Positions 42,160 to 51,997 are shown, counted from the stretch's first letter. The stretch: DNA of 64,000 bases from Butyrivibrio proteoclasticus (GCF_900115735.1 NZ_FOXO01000009.1:1-64000), one strand, 5' to 3'. Made by a program: numbers and translations. Notes: generated by a model not told the origin, from the letters alone.

Positions 42160-43902
42160 ATGAGAATAATTGATTATTACAATTATATAATGACAGCTGC
42201 ATGCGTATTAACCTGCGCGGCAGCTGTTGTTATTTATAAAAAGAAGAGTGCAGGCAAAAACGCAGTAAGTGACATGTCTGATAGGATGACATATCTTCTT
42301 TTGACTATAACGATTTGCATTGCCACATTTTTAAGGCTTTTCTTATTGGGATGCGTTCCAAATGGACTCCAGCAGGATGAAGCATCAATAGGATATGAGG
42401 CATTTGCGCTTGCAAAATATGGCGTAGACAGGAATGGCTATGCATATCCGGTTCATCCTCTTGCTTTTGGAAGTGGCGGCAACAGTGAGCTTATGATCTA
42501 TCTTAATATGATATCTGTAAAGCTCTTTGGGACAGGAATTGTGAAGCTTAGACTCATTCCGGCAATTTTAGGGATCGCAACAGTATTTGTTTTCTTTTTT
42601 GTGTTAAAAGAGGTCTTTTCAGCCCCTGCATTTGCCGGTAAAAAGAATACACTTTCAATTGTGGGAACAGCCTTTTTGGCAGTGTGTCCGTGGCATGTGA
42701 TCCTAAGTAGATGGAGCCTTGACAGCAACATAATGCCTTTTCTTCAGATAATAGGGCTCTACACCTTCCTTGTGGCTTTGAGAAAGAAAACTGCAAAAAG
42801 CTTTGCCCTTAGTGCTGCCCTTTTGGCTATCGGCATGTATGGATACGGGGCAGGGACTATGGTAATACCCATGTTCATTGTGATTGCATGTATTTATGCA
42901 TTAATAAAGGGCGCTTTGAATGTAAAAAAGTTGATTATTTCTGCTGCGGTATTTATGATCATTTTTATGCCACTGTTTTTATTTTATGCGGTTAACTATC
43001 TGGGAGTCCCGGAAATTGTAACTGATTATTTTTGTATTAATAAACTTACAGCTACAAGAAGTGGAGAGGTGTTCCTTACACTTGATTCATCACTTCCCCA
43101 AAAGCTCCTCAATAACCTGAAGGTCCTTGGGCTGGTTTTAACAGTTGGCAATGATGAAGATATGCTTTGTCATTTCTATCCGGGGTATGCAACTTTGTTT
43201 GAGTTTACCTTCCCGATAACTTTTACAGGTCTTTTTCTTGTATTTAAGGACTTTTTTGTGGGATTGAAGAAAAAGGCTGAGGATGATTCTGAATACCTAT
43301 GTAATAATGCGGCTTTTGCAGCTTTTCTTATAGCAAATATTGTTTTGTCGATTGCTGTAGAAACTGATATAAGCAGAATGGTGACTTTGTTTATTCCACT
43401 TGTTTATGCTTTTGTAAGAGGCTTTGATTTTATTCTTTCAAACAGTAAGAGGCTTGCGGCTGTTCTTTTGATCATGGTATTGCTGGCAGATATATCTTTT
43501 GTGAAGGACTATTTTACTGATTTTAACAGCAAGGTAATCAGCATATTTATGCCGACTTATGGAGATGCAGTTGCAAGAGCTTATGAGATAGCAGGAGATG
43601 ATAGACAGGTATATTCAACCTATGATGGGCTTTCTGCTCCTTTTATAGTGGCTCTTTATTATACTGATTATAATCCGATAGCGTTCAATGATACGGTTGA
43701 ATACTATGATGATGAAGCAATGTTCAGAACTGCAAAGAGCTTTGGAAACTTCGTTTTTGCTGATATTCCTGAGAATTTTGAATCGGAAGAGTACGAGAAT
43801 ACAGTGTTTGTAGTATCCAGTGCTGAAGTGTCCCGATTTGAAGAAACAGGCAATTATATTGTGGAAAATATGGGCGGATATTCTGTAGCTTACAAGGAGT
43901 GA
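42160..43902 (+). CDS. Polytopic membrane glycosyltransferase (PMT/ArnT-like, GT-C fold)
   Basis: About 580 residues with roughly 11-13 hydrophobic segments. The first outside loop carries the acidic motif QQDEASIGYEAF, the catalytic Asp-Glu signature of GT-C enzymes using a polyprenyl-phosphate sugar donor. It could transfer a sugar to lipid or protein on the outer face. ATG 42160 begins the first helix cleanly; an upstream in-frame ATG at 42130 adds ten residues and has only a weak ribosome site. Substrates unknown. About 130 bases of unremarkable sequence precede it. Confidence 0.8.
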   Translation: MRIIDYYNYIMTAACVLTCAAAVVIYKKKSAGKNAVSDMSDRMTYLLLTITICIATFLRLFLLGCVPNGLQQDEASIGYEAFALAKYGVDRNGYAYPVHPLAFGSGGNSELMIYLNMISVKLFGTGIVKLRLIPAILGIATVFVFFFVLKEVFSAPAFAGKKNTLSIVGTAFLAVCPWHVILSRWSLDSNIMPFLQIIGLYTFLVALRKKTAKSFALSAALLAIGMYGYGAGTMVIPMFIVIACIYALIKGALNVKKLIISAAVFMIIFMPLFLFYAVNYLGVPEIVTDYFCINKLTATRSGEVFLTLDSSLPQKLLNNLKVLGLVLTVGNDEDMLCHFYPGYATLFEFTFPITFTGLFLVFKDFFVGLKKKAEDDSEYLCNNAAFAAFLIANIVLSIAVETDISRMVTLFIPLVYAFVRGFDFILSNSKRLAAVLLIMVLLADISFVKDYFTDFNSKVISIFMPTYGDAVARAYEIAGDDRQVYSTYDGLSAPFIVALYYTDYNPIAFNDTVEYYDDEAMFRTAKSFGNFVFADIPENFESEEYENTVFVVSSAEVSRFEETGNYIVENMGGYSVAYKE

Positions 43903-44055
43903 ACTACCACATATAGTGCGCATTTAATGGCAGTTTATAGATAATTTATAAAGGTAAAAAAAGGATTAAATATGCCCTGAAGTACTCGAAAAAAAACTGC
44001 TTTTACATGATAATTAGTTCATCAAGAAATACTTTTTTTGATGGAGGGAATGGTC

Positions 44056-44736
44056 ATGAAAAAGGAACTTTTTTCTGTTTTAGCGAGTCTTGGAATATCT
44101 TTACTGATTCTGTTTGGTGTTAACAAATGTGCTTTCCCTTTGAATGTAGTACATGCTGCTGAAGATTTAGAAAGTAGCATTAAAATTGAAGATGAATACA
44201 TAATTCCTGACAAGTTTGACTGGTGCACATATTATGTTCTTGTGGCTACAAATAATACAGGAAAAGATGTGGAGATAGATGCGGATTTTACTGCTTACAA
44301 TTCGGAAAAAAGCGTGGTTTCACTTGTGCATGATCGCGCTGACGCAGTAAAAGCCGGGCAACGTTTTATTCTTTACGGACAGTTTCTAAACAAAAATATA
44401 AAGAAAGGTGTATCCTTTGCATATTCACTTAATGCAACAGAAACTGACAACTGTACTTACAATATGGTCGATATTGATACAAGTTCAAAAGAACAATGTA
44501 TTGAGGTAAGTGCAACAAATTATTCAGAAAAAGATATACAGGGAGTAGGGATTAGAACTCTTTTCACTAAAAATGGAAAAGCGGTGGCTTTTGACACGGT
44601 AAACATTGCTGATGTTGGATATATCTTCCGCGGTGGAAGTACAAACTCCCAGATCATAGGATTAAATGCATCTGATTATGATAATTATATAATCACATAT
44701 ATATCAGCGGGAGTTGAGAATGCACAGACATTTTAA
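44056..44736 (+). CDS. Secreted protein of unknown function
   Basis: 226 residues from ATG 44056, seven bases after GGAGGG (earlier in-frame ATGs overlap that site). An N-terminal hydrophobic segment ends near FPLNVVHAAED, a probable signal peptidase I site. The rest looks like two beta-rich halves (NNTGKDVEIDADFTAYN and SATNYSEKDIQGVGIRTLF), each resembling a FxLyD-type extracellular beta-sandwich. No catalytic motif. A terminator follows. Confidence 0.7.
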   Translation: MKKELFSVLASLGISLLILFGVNKCAFPLNVVHAAEDLESSIKIEDEYIIPDKFDWCTYYVLVATNNTGKDVEIDADFTAYNSEKSVVSLVHDRADAVKAGQRFILYGQFLNKNIKKGVSFAYSLNATETDNCTYNMVDIDTSSKEQCIEVSATNYSEKDIQGVGIRTLFTKNGKAVAFDTVNIADVGYIFRGGSTNSQIIGLNASDYDNYIITYISAGVENAQTF

Positions 44737-44752
44737 CCTGCACCTGAAATTT

Positions 44753-44782
44753 AAGCCTGGTCAATAAGACTGGGCTTTTTTT
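44753..44782 (+). terminator. Intrinsic terminator
   Basis: AAGCCTGGTC (44753-44762) pairs with GACTGGGCTT (44768-44777) including two G-T pairs, then T-rich. Confidence 0.8.
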
Positions 44783-44881
44783 CATGTCATAGCAAGCATA
44801 AAAACTTCTTTTTGACTTTGTTAATCTATGTTATACTATAAGTTGGTTATATATAATTACAGAAAGTGACTTTTGTTTGGA

Positions 44882-45847
44882 ATGGGTTCAGGCAAACCTA
44901 AAAAGGTTTACAGTAAAAGAATACGGAATCTACGACGGATGATACTTGCTTCTGTTGCTGCGGCATGTCTTGTTCCTACTTGCATATGCTTGATACTGGC
45001 CGTCAGGTATGACAGACTTCGGACAGAATATGAACAGAATAAAGCAAATCTTGAGTGGTACAGAGATAGATTTGGCAATGAAATGACTATTTTGGCTGAA
45101 AATGGTGAAGAAGTTACTGTTTTAGCCGATGGCCAAGAAGCGAGCACTTCCCAATCGGGAGAATTCGAGGCTGATTATTCGGACATATATATAAGCGGTG
45201 CGACGAATCCTGAGGATATTGAGGGAACGCGCTATGTGTATCTTACATTTGATGATGGTCCAAGTTCTTCAACGGATAAGATACTTGATATACTTGATCA
45301 GTACAATGTTAAGGCTACTTTTTTTGTCTGTGGCAAGCCGGATGAAAAATATACGGATATTTATAAACGTATTGTAGAAGACGGTCATACTTTGGGAATG
45401 CATTCATATAGTCATAAATACAGTCAGATTTATGCTTCTTTGGATTCTTTTAAGGATGACTTTGAAAAACTTAGAATTTTTTTGTATCAGACTACAGAAG
45501 TCTGGCCTGAATTTTACAGATTTCCCGGAGGGAGTTCTAACGGTGTCAGTAAGGTGGATATGCACGAGCTGATCTCTTTCCTTGATGAACAGAAGGTTAC
45601 GTTTTTTGATTGGAATGTTTCGGCAGGTGATGACAAGGCCGGTGCCAACAAGGATACAGTTTATGCTAACATAGTGAATAACATTCCTAAATTTAAGCAC
45701 TGTGTAGTTCTTATGCATGATGCTGCAGACAAAAAATATACAGTCGAAGCTTTGCCTGAGATAATTGAAGCAATACAGGCAATGGATGATACAGTGATAG
45801 TACCGATAACAGGGGATACGTTACCGGTTCAACATATCAAAAAATAA
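44882..45847 (+). CDS. Polysaccharide deacetylase (NodB domain), membrane-anchored
   Basis: About 321 residues. A basic N-terminus and one membrane segment (residues about 22-42) suggest an uncleaved anchor, followed by a coiled stretch and the NodB domain: YLTFDDGPSSSTDKIL (catalytic and metal Asp), GHTLGMHSYSHKYS (His-x3-His), YRFPGGSSN and VVLMHDAADK. It probably removes acetyl groups from peptidoglycan or another surface polymer. The start could also be TTG 44873; no strong ribosome site distinguishes them. A TTGACT box at 44812 and TATACT near 44832 mark its promoter region. Confidence 0.9.
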   Translation: MGSGKPKKVYSKRIRNLRRMILASVAAACLVPTCICLILAVRYDRLRTEYEQNKANLEWYRDRFGNEMTILAENGEEVTVLADGQEASTSQSGEFEADYSDIYISGATNPEDIEGTRYVYLTFDDGPSSSTDKILDILDQYNVKATFFVCGKPDEKYTDIYKRIVEDGHTLGMHSYSHKYSQIYASLDSFKDDFEKLRIFLYQTTEVWPEFYRFPGGSSNGVSKVDMHELISFLDEQKVTFFDWNVSAGDDKAGANKDTVYANIVNNIPKFKHCVVLMHDAADKKYTVEALPEIIEAIQAMDDTVIVPITGDTLPVQHIKK

Positions 45848-45878
45848 TAATAGAAAAGTGCGAATGGAGGATATCAGG

Positions 45879-46841
45879 ATGGGATTTTTTTCTGAGCTTA
45901 AGAGCGATCTTTCTCAGGCAGTGAACACACTGATGCCGGAAGATAAGCTTGACGAGGCAGCGGGTCTTGATAATGAAAAAGGGGCAGGAGAGTCAGCCCA
46001 AAAGGGGGATGGCTTCGAAAAAGTGGATATCGAAAGTATGCTTGATCGCATTGATGATATCAAACTTGATGAGGCTGCTGAAAATGGAAAAACTTCAGAT
46101 GAAAGTACGGAGCCTGCTCCTGTACAGGCTGTGGCTGAAAAAGAGCCTGCCAGGGAAAAAGTGGCTCAGCCGGTAAAACTTTCTGAAAAAGAAGAGGAAG
46201 AACTTCTTGAGGAAAGAATTGAGGAACAGACAACAGCAGAAGTTAGTAAGCCTGCACCATTAAGTGCAATAGAAATGGTTGCGGCAGCCAATGCAAACGA
46301 GTATATAGCAGAGACAACAGTTTCTGAAAATAACACAAACAATGGGGGGAATGAAATGATGGATTTTGAACAGCAGACACCAACAGATGAAACAGCAAGT
46401 ATTACAGAGGGAATGACTATTACAGGTGACTTGCAGACAACGGGATCACTTGATCTTATTGGAAAGGTTACAGGAAATATCAAGTGTCTTGGAAAACTTA
46501 ATATAACAGGTGAGATCGTGGGTGACTCAGATGCAGCTGAGGTTTATGCAGAGTCAGCAAGAATTAATGGTGAAGTTAAGAGCAAGGGTAGCGTAAAAGT
46601 TGGACAGAGCACAGTTATTGTTGGTAACATTTTTGGAACAAGTGCTGTGATTGCAGGCGCTGTAAAGGGTGATATTGATGTACATGGCCCTGTAGTTTTG
46701 GATACAACAGCAATCGTAATGGGTAACATTAAATCTCAGTCAGTGCAGATCAACAATGGTGCGGTTATCGAAGGTATGTGCTCACAGGCTTATGCTGATG
46801 TTAATCCTTCAGAGTTCTTTGAAGGACTTAAGAATAGATAA
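45879..46841 (+). CDS. Bactofilin-type polymer-forming cytoskeletal protein
   Basis: About 320 residues; ATG 45879 follows GGAGG at eight bases (the frame is open to a GTG at 45858). The first 165 residues are acidic and probably disordered (KEEEELLEERIEEQTTAEVS). The bactofilin beta-helix follows from about residue 172: repeated short strands such as ITGDLQTTGSLDLIGKVTGN and GNIFGTSAVIAGAVKGDIDV. These proteins polymerise into membrane-linked scaffolds for cell-wall enzymes; a polysaccharide deacetylase lies directly upstream and pyrH follows. A second ribosome site and ATG (46356) inside the gene could give a short form. Confidence 0.88.
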   Translation: MGFFSELKSDLSQAVNTLMPEDKLDEAAGLDNEKGAGESAQKGDGFEKVDIESMLDRIDDIKLDEAAENGKTSDESTEPAPVQAVAEKEPAREKVAQPVKLSEKEEEELLEERIEEQTTAEVSKPAPLSAIEMVAAANANEYIAETTVSENNTNNGGNEMMDFEQQTPTDETASITEGMTITGDLQTTGSLDLIGKVTGNIKCLGKLNITGEIVGDSDAAEVYAESARINGEVKSKGSVKVGQSTVIVGNIFGTSAVIAGAVKGDIDVHGPVVLDTTAIVMGNIKSQSVQINNGAVIEGMCSQAYADVNPSEFFEGLKNR

Positions 46842-46864
46842 TAAATTTTTAAAATGGAGAAATT

Positions 46865-47560
46865 ATGAGAATATTATTAAAGCTCAGCGGTGAAGCACTT
46901 GCTGGGGACAAAAAAACCGGTTTTGATGAGGCTACAGTAAGAAAAGTAGCACTTCAGGTTAAGGAACTTGCAGACAAAGGCGTGGAAGTTGGTATTGTTA
47001 TTGGAGGAGGCAATTTCTGGAGAGGCAGAAGCAGCGAAAGTATTGACAGAGTTAAGGCTGACCAGATTGGAATGCTTGCAACAATAATGAACTGTATTTA
47101 TGTTTCTGAAATTTTCAGAAGTGAAGGAATGATGACTAATATTCTTACACCTTTTGAATGTGGTTCATTTACAAAGCTCTTTTCAAAAGACAGAGCTAAT
47201 AAGTACTTTGCAAAAGGTATGGTTGTATTTTTTGCAGGAGGAACCGGACATCCATATTTCTCAACTGATACAGGCGTGGTACTGCGTGCTATCGAGGTTG
47301 AAGCGGATTATATCCTTCTTGCCAAGGCAATTGACGGTGTTTATGACAGTGATCCTGCCAAGAACCCTGATGCAAAGAGATATGACACAGTTACAATCGA
47401 TGAGGTTATAGCCAAGAACCTTCAGGTTGTGGATATGACTGCTTCAATTCTTGCAAGGGACAACAAGGTTGCTATGAGAGTTTTTGCTCTCCAGGAAGAA
47501 AACAGCATTGTTAAGGCTGCTGATGGCAATTTCAACGGAACAACAGTTACTGTTGACTGA
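46865..47560 (+). CDS. pyrH: UMP kinase
   Basis: 231 residues; phosphorylates UMP to UDP for RNA, DNA and cell-wall nucleotide sugars. Amino-acid-kinase fold: LLKLSGEALAGDKKTGFDE, GIVIGGGNFWRGR and AKAIDGVYDSDPAKNPDA. ATGGAGAAATT precedes the ATG. First of the conserved pyrH-frr-uppS-cdsA-dxr-rseP-ispG-polC series. Confidence 0.97.
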   Translation: MRILLKLSGEALAGDKKTGFDEATVRKVALQVKELADKGVEVGIVIGGGNFWRGRSSESIDRVKADQIGMLATIMNCIYVSEIFRSEGMMTNILTPFECGSFTKLFSKDRANKYFAKGMVVFFAGGTGHPYFSTDTGVVLRAIEVEADYILLAKAIDGVYDSDPAKNPDAKRYDTVTIDEVIAKNLQVVDMTASILARDNKVAMRVFALQEENSIVKAADGNFNGTTVTVD

Positions 47561-47585
47561 TATCACATTTTAAGGAGATTAAGGT

Positions 47586-48137
47586 ATGAATGAAAAGTTA
47601 AAAGAGTATAATGACAAAATGCAGAAGTCATTCGACTTTTTGAAAGAGGATCTTGCATCTATCCGTGCAGGGAGAGCTAACCCACATGTTCTTGATAAGA
47701 TCAAAGTTGATTATTACGGAACACCTACACCTATCAATCAGGTAGGTAACATTTCAGTTCCTGAGGCAAGAATCATTCAGATTGCACCTTGGGACAAGGC
47801 TCTTATTAAGGATATCGAGAAGGCACTTATGACATCAGATCTTGGAATTACTCCAAGCAATGACGGTGTTATTATCCGTCTTGTATTTCCTGAGCTTACT
47901 GAAGAAAGAAGAAAACAGCTTGCTAAGGATATCAAGAAAAAAGGCGAAGATGCCAAGGTTGCTGTTCGTAATGTTAGACGTGACGGTAATGATGCTCTTA
48001 AGAAGCTTAAGGGCTCAGAAGTATCAGAAGATGAGATAAATGATCTTAATGACGAGCTTCAGAAAATTACTGATAAATTTATCAAGGATATCGATGGAGC
48101 AGTTGAAGAAAAGAATAAAGAGATCATGACGGTATAA
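47586..48137 (+). CDS. frr: Ribosome recycling factor
   Basis: 183 residues, standard length. Contains SIRAGRANPHVLDKIKVDYY, TPINQVGNISVPEARIIQI and DDAKVAVRNVRRDGNDALKK-like helices (here GEDAKVAVRNVRRDGNDALK). It splits post-termination ribosomes with EF-G. AAGGAGATTAAGGT precedes the ATG; uppS starts four bases after its stop. Confidence 0.97.
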   Translation: MNEKLKEYNDKMQKSFDFLKEDLASIRAGRANPHVLDKIKVDYYGTPTPINQVGNISVPEARIIQIAPWDKALIKDIEKALMTSDLGITPSNDGVIIRLVFPELTEERRKQLAKDIKKKGEDAKVAVRNVRRDGNDALKKLKGSEVSEDEINDLNDELQKITDKFIKDIDGAVEEKNKEIMTV

Positions 48138-48141
48138 GTTT

Positions 48142-48858
48142 ATGGAAGAAGAAAAGAAAATTCCCGCACATGTGGCTATAATACTTGACGGAAACGGAAG
48201 ATGGGCCAAGGCAAAGGGAATGCCTAGAAATTATGGCCATATGCAGGGAGCAAAAGCTGTTGAAGATATTTTGGTTGTTGCCAGAGATATGGGAATAAAA
48301 TATCTTACAGTGTATGCTTTTTCAACGGAAAATTGGAGTCGTCCTGAGGCAGAGGTTTCAGCGCTCATGACGATCCTGCGCAATTACCTGAAAACAAGTA
48401 TTAAAAAATCAATGAAGAATAATGTTCGCTGTCGTGTAATCGGTGAGCGACAGGCTCTTTCTGAGGATATACAAAAGGCTATTCAGGAACTTGAAGAGGC
48501 AACAGCAGGAAATACAGGTCTTACATTTACTATTGCCATCAATTATGGCAGCAGGGATGAGATTAGACGAGCTGTAAAGAAGATTGCTCAGAAAGTTAAG
48601 GATGGTGAAGTAGATCCTGAGGAAATTACAGAGGATATGATAGGAGCAAACCTTGATACCAATTTCCTCCCGGATCCGGATCTTATGATAAGAACCTGCA
48701 ATGAGCAGAGAATTTCCAATTTCCTGCTTTGGCAATGTGCATATACAGAGTTTTATTATACTCCTGTGGCTTGGCCTGATTTTGATAAGAAGCAGCTTGA
48801 ACTTGCTGTTGAGTCATATGGCATGCGTAATAGAAAGTTTGGCGGACTTAAAAACTGA
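48142..48858 (+). CDS. uppS: Isoprenyl transferase (undecaprenyl diphosphate synthase)
   Basis: 238 residues. Makes the C55 carrier for cell-wall synthesis. The signature is VAIILDGNGRWAKAKGMPRN with the catalytic Asp; further YAFSTENWSRP, INYGSRDEI and the RTCNEQRISNFLLWQCAYTE segment for diphosphate binding. Coupled to frr by short spacing and to cdsA downstream. Confidence 0.96.
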   Translation: MEEEKKIPAHVAIILDGNGRWAKAKGMPRNYGHMQGAKAVEDILVVARDMGIKYLTVYAFSTENWSRPEAEVSALMTILRNYLKTSIKKSMKNNVRCRVIGERQALSEDIQKAIQELEEATAGNTGLTFTIAINYGSRDEIRRAVKKIAQKVKDGEVDPEEITEDMIGANLDTNFLPDPDLMIRTCNEQRISNFLLWQCAYTEFYYTPVAWPDFDKKQLELAVESYGMRNRKFGGLKN

Positions 48859-48882
48859 TCAAAGTATAGGCTGGTGTAAAAA

Positions 48883-49704
48883 TTGAAAACAAGGGTTTTG
48901 AGTGGTGTTGTAATTGGATTAGTACTTGCCGGAGTGCTTATTCCCGGTGGAATCATTCTGGCGGCGGTACTGTTTGCGATTTCTCTTATCAGCTATTTTG
49001 AGCTTACGAGGGCAACCGGAGTACATCAGGAAGATGGCAAATTTAGTATTTTGGAGATCTGTGGATATATTGCGATAATAGTTCATTATATCCAAATGCT
49101 TTTGGTAGGAACCCATAAATACTACATTTTTTCAATTATGTTTGCCTTCTTTTTAATTATGGTCTGCTATGTTGTGAACTTTCCAAAGTTCAAGTCAATG
49201 CAGGCTATGGCGGCTTTCTTTTGCTTTGTATACGCTCCGGTGAATATGTCTTTTGTATATTTGTTAAGGCTAAGGTCATATGGCAAGTATTTGGCGTGGA
49301 TCCCTTTTATTGCCTGGGTGTGTGACACATGTGCATATTTTGCGGGAAGAGCATTTGGAAAACATAAGATGGCACCGATTCTTTCTCCAAAGAAGACCAT
49401 CGAGGGAGCTATAGGGGGAATACTTGGATCAGTTGCAGTTGGAGCTGTTTTTGGATATCTCTTATATAGAAATGAAGTTCACAATGTGAATGTGATCTAT
49501 ATGCTAATGCTGATCACATTTATTGGAAGTATAATTGCTCAGCTTGGAGATTTACTTGCTTCAGGCATAAAAAGAGATCACAACATAAAAGACTATGGAA
49601 ACCTGATTCCGGGACATGGCGGAATAATGGACAGGTTTGACAGTGTGATTTTTGTAATACCATGTATTTATTTTTTGGCAGTAGTTATGATTTCACATTT
49701 TTAA
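48883..49704 (+). CDS. cdsA: Phosphatidate cytidylyltransferase
   Basis: 273 residues, about seven membrane helices; makes CDP-diacylglycerol for phospholipids. The C-terminal family signature is SGIKRDHNIKDYGNLIPGHG followed by GIMDRFDS. SPKKTIEGAIGG is also conserved. The start is a TTG at 48883 (protein MKTRVLSGVVIGLVLA); no ATG fits as well. Confidence 0.95.
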   Translation: MKTRVLSGVVIGLVLAGVLIPGGIILAAVLFAISLISYFELTRATGVHQEDGKFSILEICGYIAIIVHYIQMLLVGTHKYYIFSIMFAFFLIMVCYVVNFPKFKSMQAMAAFFCFVYAPVNMSFVYLLRLRSYGKYLAWIPFIAWVCDTCAYFAGRAFGKHKMAPILSPKKTIEGAIGGILGSVAVGAVFGYLLYRNEVHNVNVIYMLMLITFIGSIIAQLGDLLASGIKRDHNIKDYGNLIPGHGGIMDRFDSVIFVIPCIYFLAVVMISHF

Positions 49705-49723
49705 TCAATATTCGTATAATAAG

Positions 49724-49754
49724 CGCTGTATTAGTGGAATACTCTAATACGGCG
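49724..49754 (+). other. Intergenic hairpin between cdsA and dxr
   Basis: CGCTGTATTAG (49724-49734) pairs with CTAATACGGCG (49744-49754) with one G-T pair. The T run comes only five bases later, so it may be a weak terminator or a processing stem. Confidence 0.5.
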
Positions 49755-49796
49755 TATACTTTTTTAATGTAGAATGTTTCAATGCTAGGAGAAAAA

Positions 49797-50948
49797 ATGA
49801 GAAAGATAGTTTTACTTGGAAGTACCGGTTCTATTGGAACACAGACTTTGGATGTTGTAAGGAATAACAATAAGGAGCTTGAGGTAGTTGGTCTTGCTGC
49901 AAACACCAGAGTAGAGATGGTTGAAAGACAGGTTAGAGAGTTTAAGCCCAAATATGTCTGCATGTTTGATGAAAGTGCGGCAAATGATCTGAAGCAGAGG
50001 CTTTCTGACATTGACATAGAAGTATACAGCGGTATGGAAGGATTGCTTGAAATCGTATCTGTACCTGAGGCTGACACAGTTCTTACTGCAGTAGTAGGAA
50101 TGATTGGAATAAGACCTACTATCAAAGCTATAGAGAGTGGAAAAGATATTGCTCTTGCCAACAAAGAGACGCTTGTATGTGCAGGTCATATCATTATGCC
50201 GCTCGCTGCAAAGAAGGGAGTAAAGATCCTTCCTGTAGATAGTGAGCATAGCGCTATTTTCCAGTCTCTTAACGGAGAACCAAAGGACAAGGTTGAGAAA
50301 ATTCTTTTAACAGCCAGTGGCGGCCCTTTCAGAGGAAAGAAAAAATCTGAACTTGAAAATATGACTGCGGCAGATGCTCTTAAACATCCTAACTGGGATA
50401 TGGGACCCAAGGTTACTATTGACTCATCTTCGCTTGTAAATAAAGGATTGGAAGTCATGGAAGCCAGATGGCTGTTTGATGTGAGCCTTGATAATATTCA
50501 GGTGCTTGTTCATCCCCAGAGTATTGTTCACAGTGCTGTTCAGTATGTGGATGGAGCAGTGATCGCACAGCTTGGCGTTCCTGATATGAAACTTCCTATT
50601 CAGTATGCGCTTTTTTACCCGGACAGAAGACCTATGGCTGAAAAGAGACTTGATCTGTTTGAACTTGGAAGTTTGACTTTTGAAAAGCCTGACATAGAAA
50701 CATTCAGAGGACTTAAGCTTGCTTTTGATGCAGCGTATGCGGGTGGAAGTATGCCTACAGTATTTAATGCAGCCAATGAAATGGCTGTTCGCAGATTCTT
50801 AAAGGGCGATATTCGTTATCTTGAGATTTACGACATGATCGAAGAGGCAATGGAACACCATGTGAGGGTTGAAAATCCTGATGTTGACGCAATCATTTTG
50901 ACAGAAAAAGAGACCTATGAGTTTCTTGGAGGAAAATACAATATATGA
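49797..50948 (+). CDS. dxr: 1-deoxy-D-xylulose 5-phosphate reductoisomerase
   Basis: 383 residues; second step of the MEP isoprenoid pathway. NADPH site VLLGSTGSIGTQTLDVV; metal/substrate residues in LPVDSEHSAIFQ and TIDSSSLVNKGLEVMEA. The start is ATG 49797 after AGGAG; the frame extends five codons upstream. Its stop overlaps the rseP start (ATGA). With ispG downstream, two MEP-pathway genes lie in this cluster. Confidence 0.97.
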   Translation: MRKIVLLGSTGSIGTQTLDVVRNNNKELEVVGLAANTRVEMVERQVREFKPKYVCMFDESAANDLKQRLSDIDIEVYSGMEGLLEIVSVPEADTVLTAVVGMIGIRPTIKAIESGKDIALANKETLVCAGHIIMPLAAKKGVKILPVDSEHSAIFQSLNGEPKDKVEKILLTASGGPFRGKKKSELENMTAADALKHPNWDMGPKVTIDSSSLVNKGLEVMEARWLFDVSLDNIQVLVHPQSIVHSAVQYVDGAVIAQLGVPDMKLPIQYALFYPDRRPMAEKRLDLFELGSLTFEKPDIETFRGLKLAFDAAYAGGSMPTVFNAANEMAVRRFLKGDIRYLEIYDMIEEAMEHHVRVENPDVDAIILTEKETYEFLGGKYNI

Positions 50949-51997
50949 TAATAAGCATTATTATATTCTTCATAATCTTCGGAATACTTGTTACATCTCA
51001 TGAATTCGGACACTTTATAATAGCCAAGGCAGGTGGCATCAGGGTTAATGAGTTTTTTGTTGGAATGGGGCCTACTCTTTGGAAAAAGCAAAAGGGTGAA
51101 ACTCTTTACAGCATAAAGCTTTTACCGATAGGTGGAGCATGTGTATTTGATGGAATGGACCCTGTTGCAGAAGAAAATGAGACCTATGATGAGCATTCAT
51201 TTTTAAATGCACCGGTTTGGCGCAGGATAGCAACTCTTTTTGCCGGACCTTTTGCAAACTTTATCATAGCGTATTTGCTTGCAGTAATTCTTGTAAGTTT
51301 TTCTGCCTGGAATTTTCCTGTTATAAATCAGCTGACTGAGGATTCTGCTGCAGCTGAGGCCGGACTTAAGGCCGGTGATAAAATCATAAGTGTCGATGGT
51401 GAAAAGGTGTATATGGCAGGAGAAGTTACATTGATATCTCAGTTTGCTGAAGGTTCACCTATGGATATTGTCTACGAGAGAGATGGTGTAAAACACGAGA
51501 CTACTCTTGTTCCAAAGTACAGTGAAGAAGCCGGAAGATACTATATGGGCGTTTATCTTGGAGAATATGGAGAGATTAAAGGAGCTGCAGCTCTTAAATA
51601 TGCCTGGTATGAGGTGCGTTATTACTTTAAGACCACATACAGAAGTCTTGCACTTTTAGTAAAGGGCAGACTTTCAGCAGATGATGTATCAGGGCCTGTT
51701 GGAATGGTTAAGATTGTTGATGATGCTTATGAGGAGGTCAAGCCTTATGGAATCTCAGCTGTGATACTTACCATGATGTCTCTGACAGTTCTTTTGTCTG
51801 TCAATCTGGGAGTTATGAATCTTTTGCCACTTCCTGCTCTTGATGGTGGAAGACTGGTGTTCCAATTCATTGAAGTTATCTTTGGAAAACCGGTACCTCC
51901 TGAAAAAGAGGGATTTGTGCACATGATTGGTATGGTTGCACTTTTAGGGCTTATGGTATTTGTGCTTTTCAATGATATAACAAAGTTTACAAGGTAA
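50945..51997 (+). CDS. rseP: Intramembrane zinc metalloprotease RseP
   Basis: 350 residues, site-2 protease family. HEFGH (HExxH zinc site) lies in the first membrane helix; a PDZ domain follows (EDSAAAEAGLKAGDKIISVD), then the LDG metal ligand motif in LPLPALDGGRLVFQF. It cuts membrane-bound regulators or signal-peptide remnants. Translationally coupled to dxr. Confidence 0.96.
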   Translation: MIISIIIFFIIFGILVTSHEFGHFIIAKAGGIRVNEFFVGMGPTLWKKQKGETLYSIKLLPIGGACVFDGMDPVAEENETYDEHSFLNAPVWRRIATLFAGPFANFIIAYLLAVILVSFSAWNFPVINQLTEDSAAAEAGLKAGDKIISVDGEKVYMAGEVTLISQFAEGSPMDIVYERDGVKHETTLVPKYSEEAGRYYMGVYLGEYGEIKGAAALKYAWYEVRYYFKTTYRSLALLVKGRLSADDVSGPVGMVKIVDDAYEEVKPYGISAVILTMMSLTVLLSVNLGVMNLLPLPALDGGRLVFQFIEVIFGKPVPPEKEGFVHMIGMVALLGLMVFVLFNDITKFTR

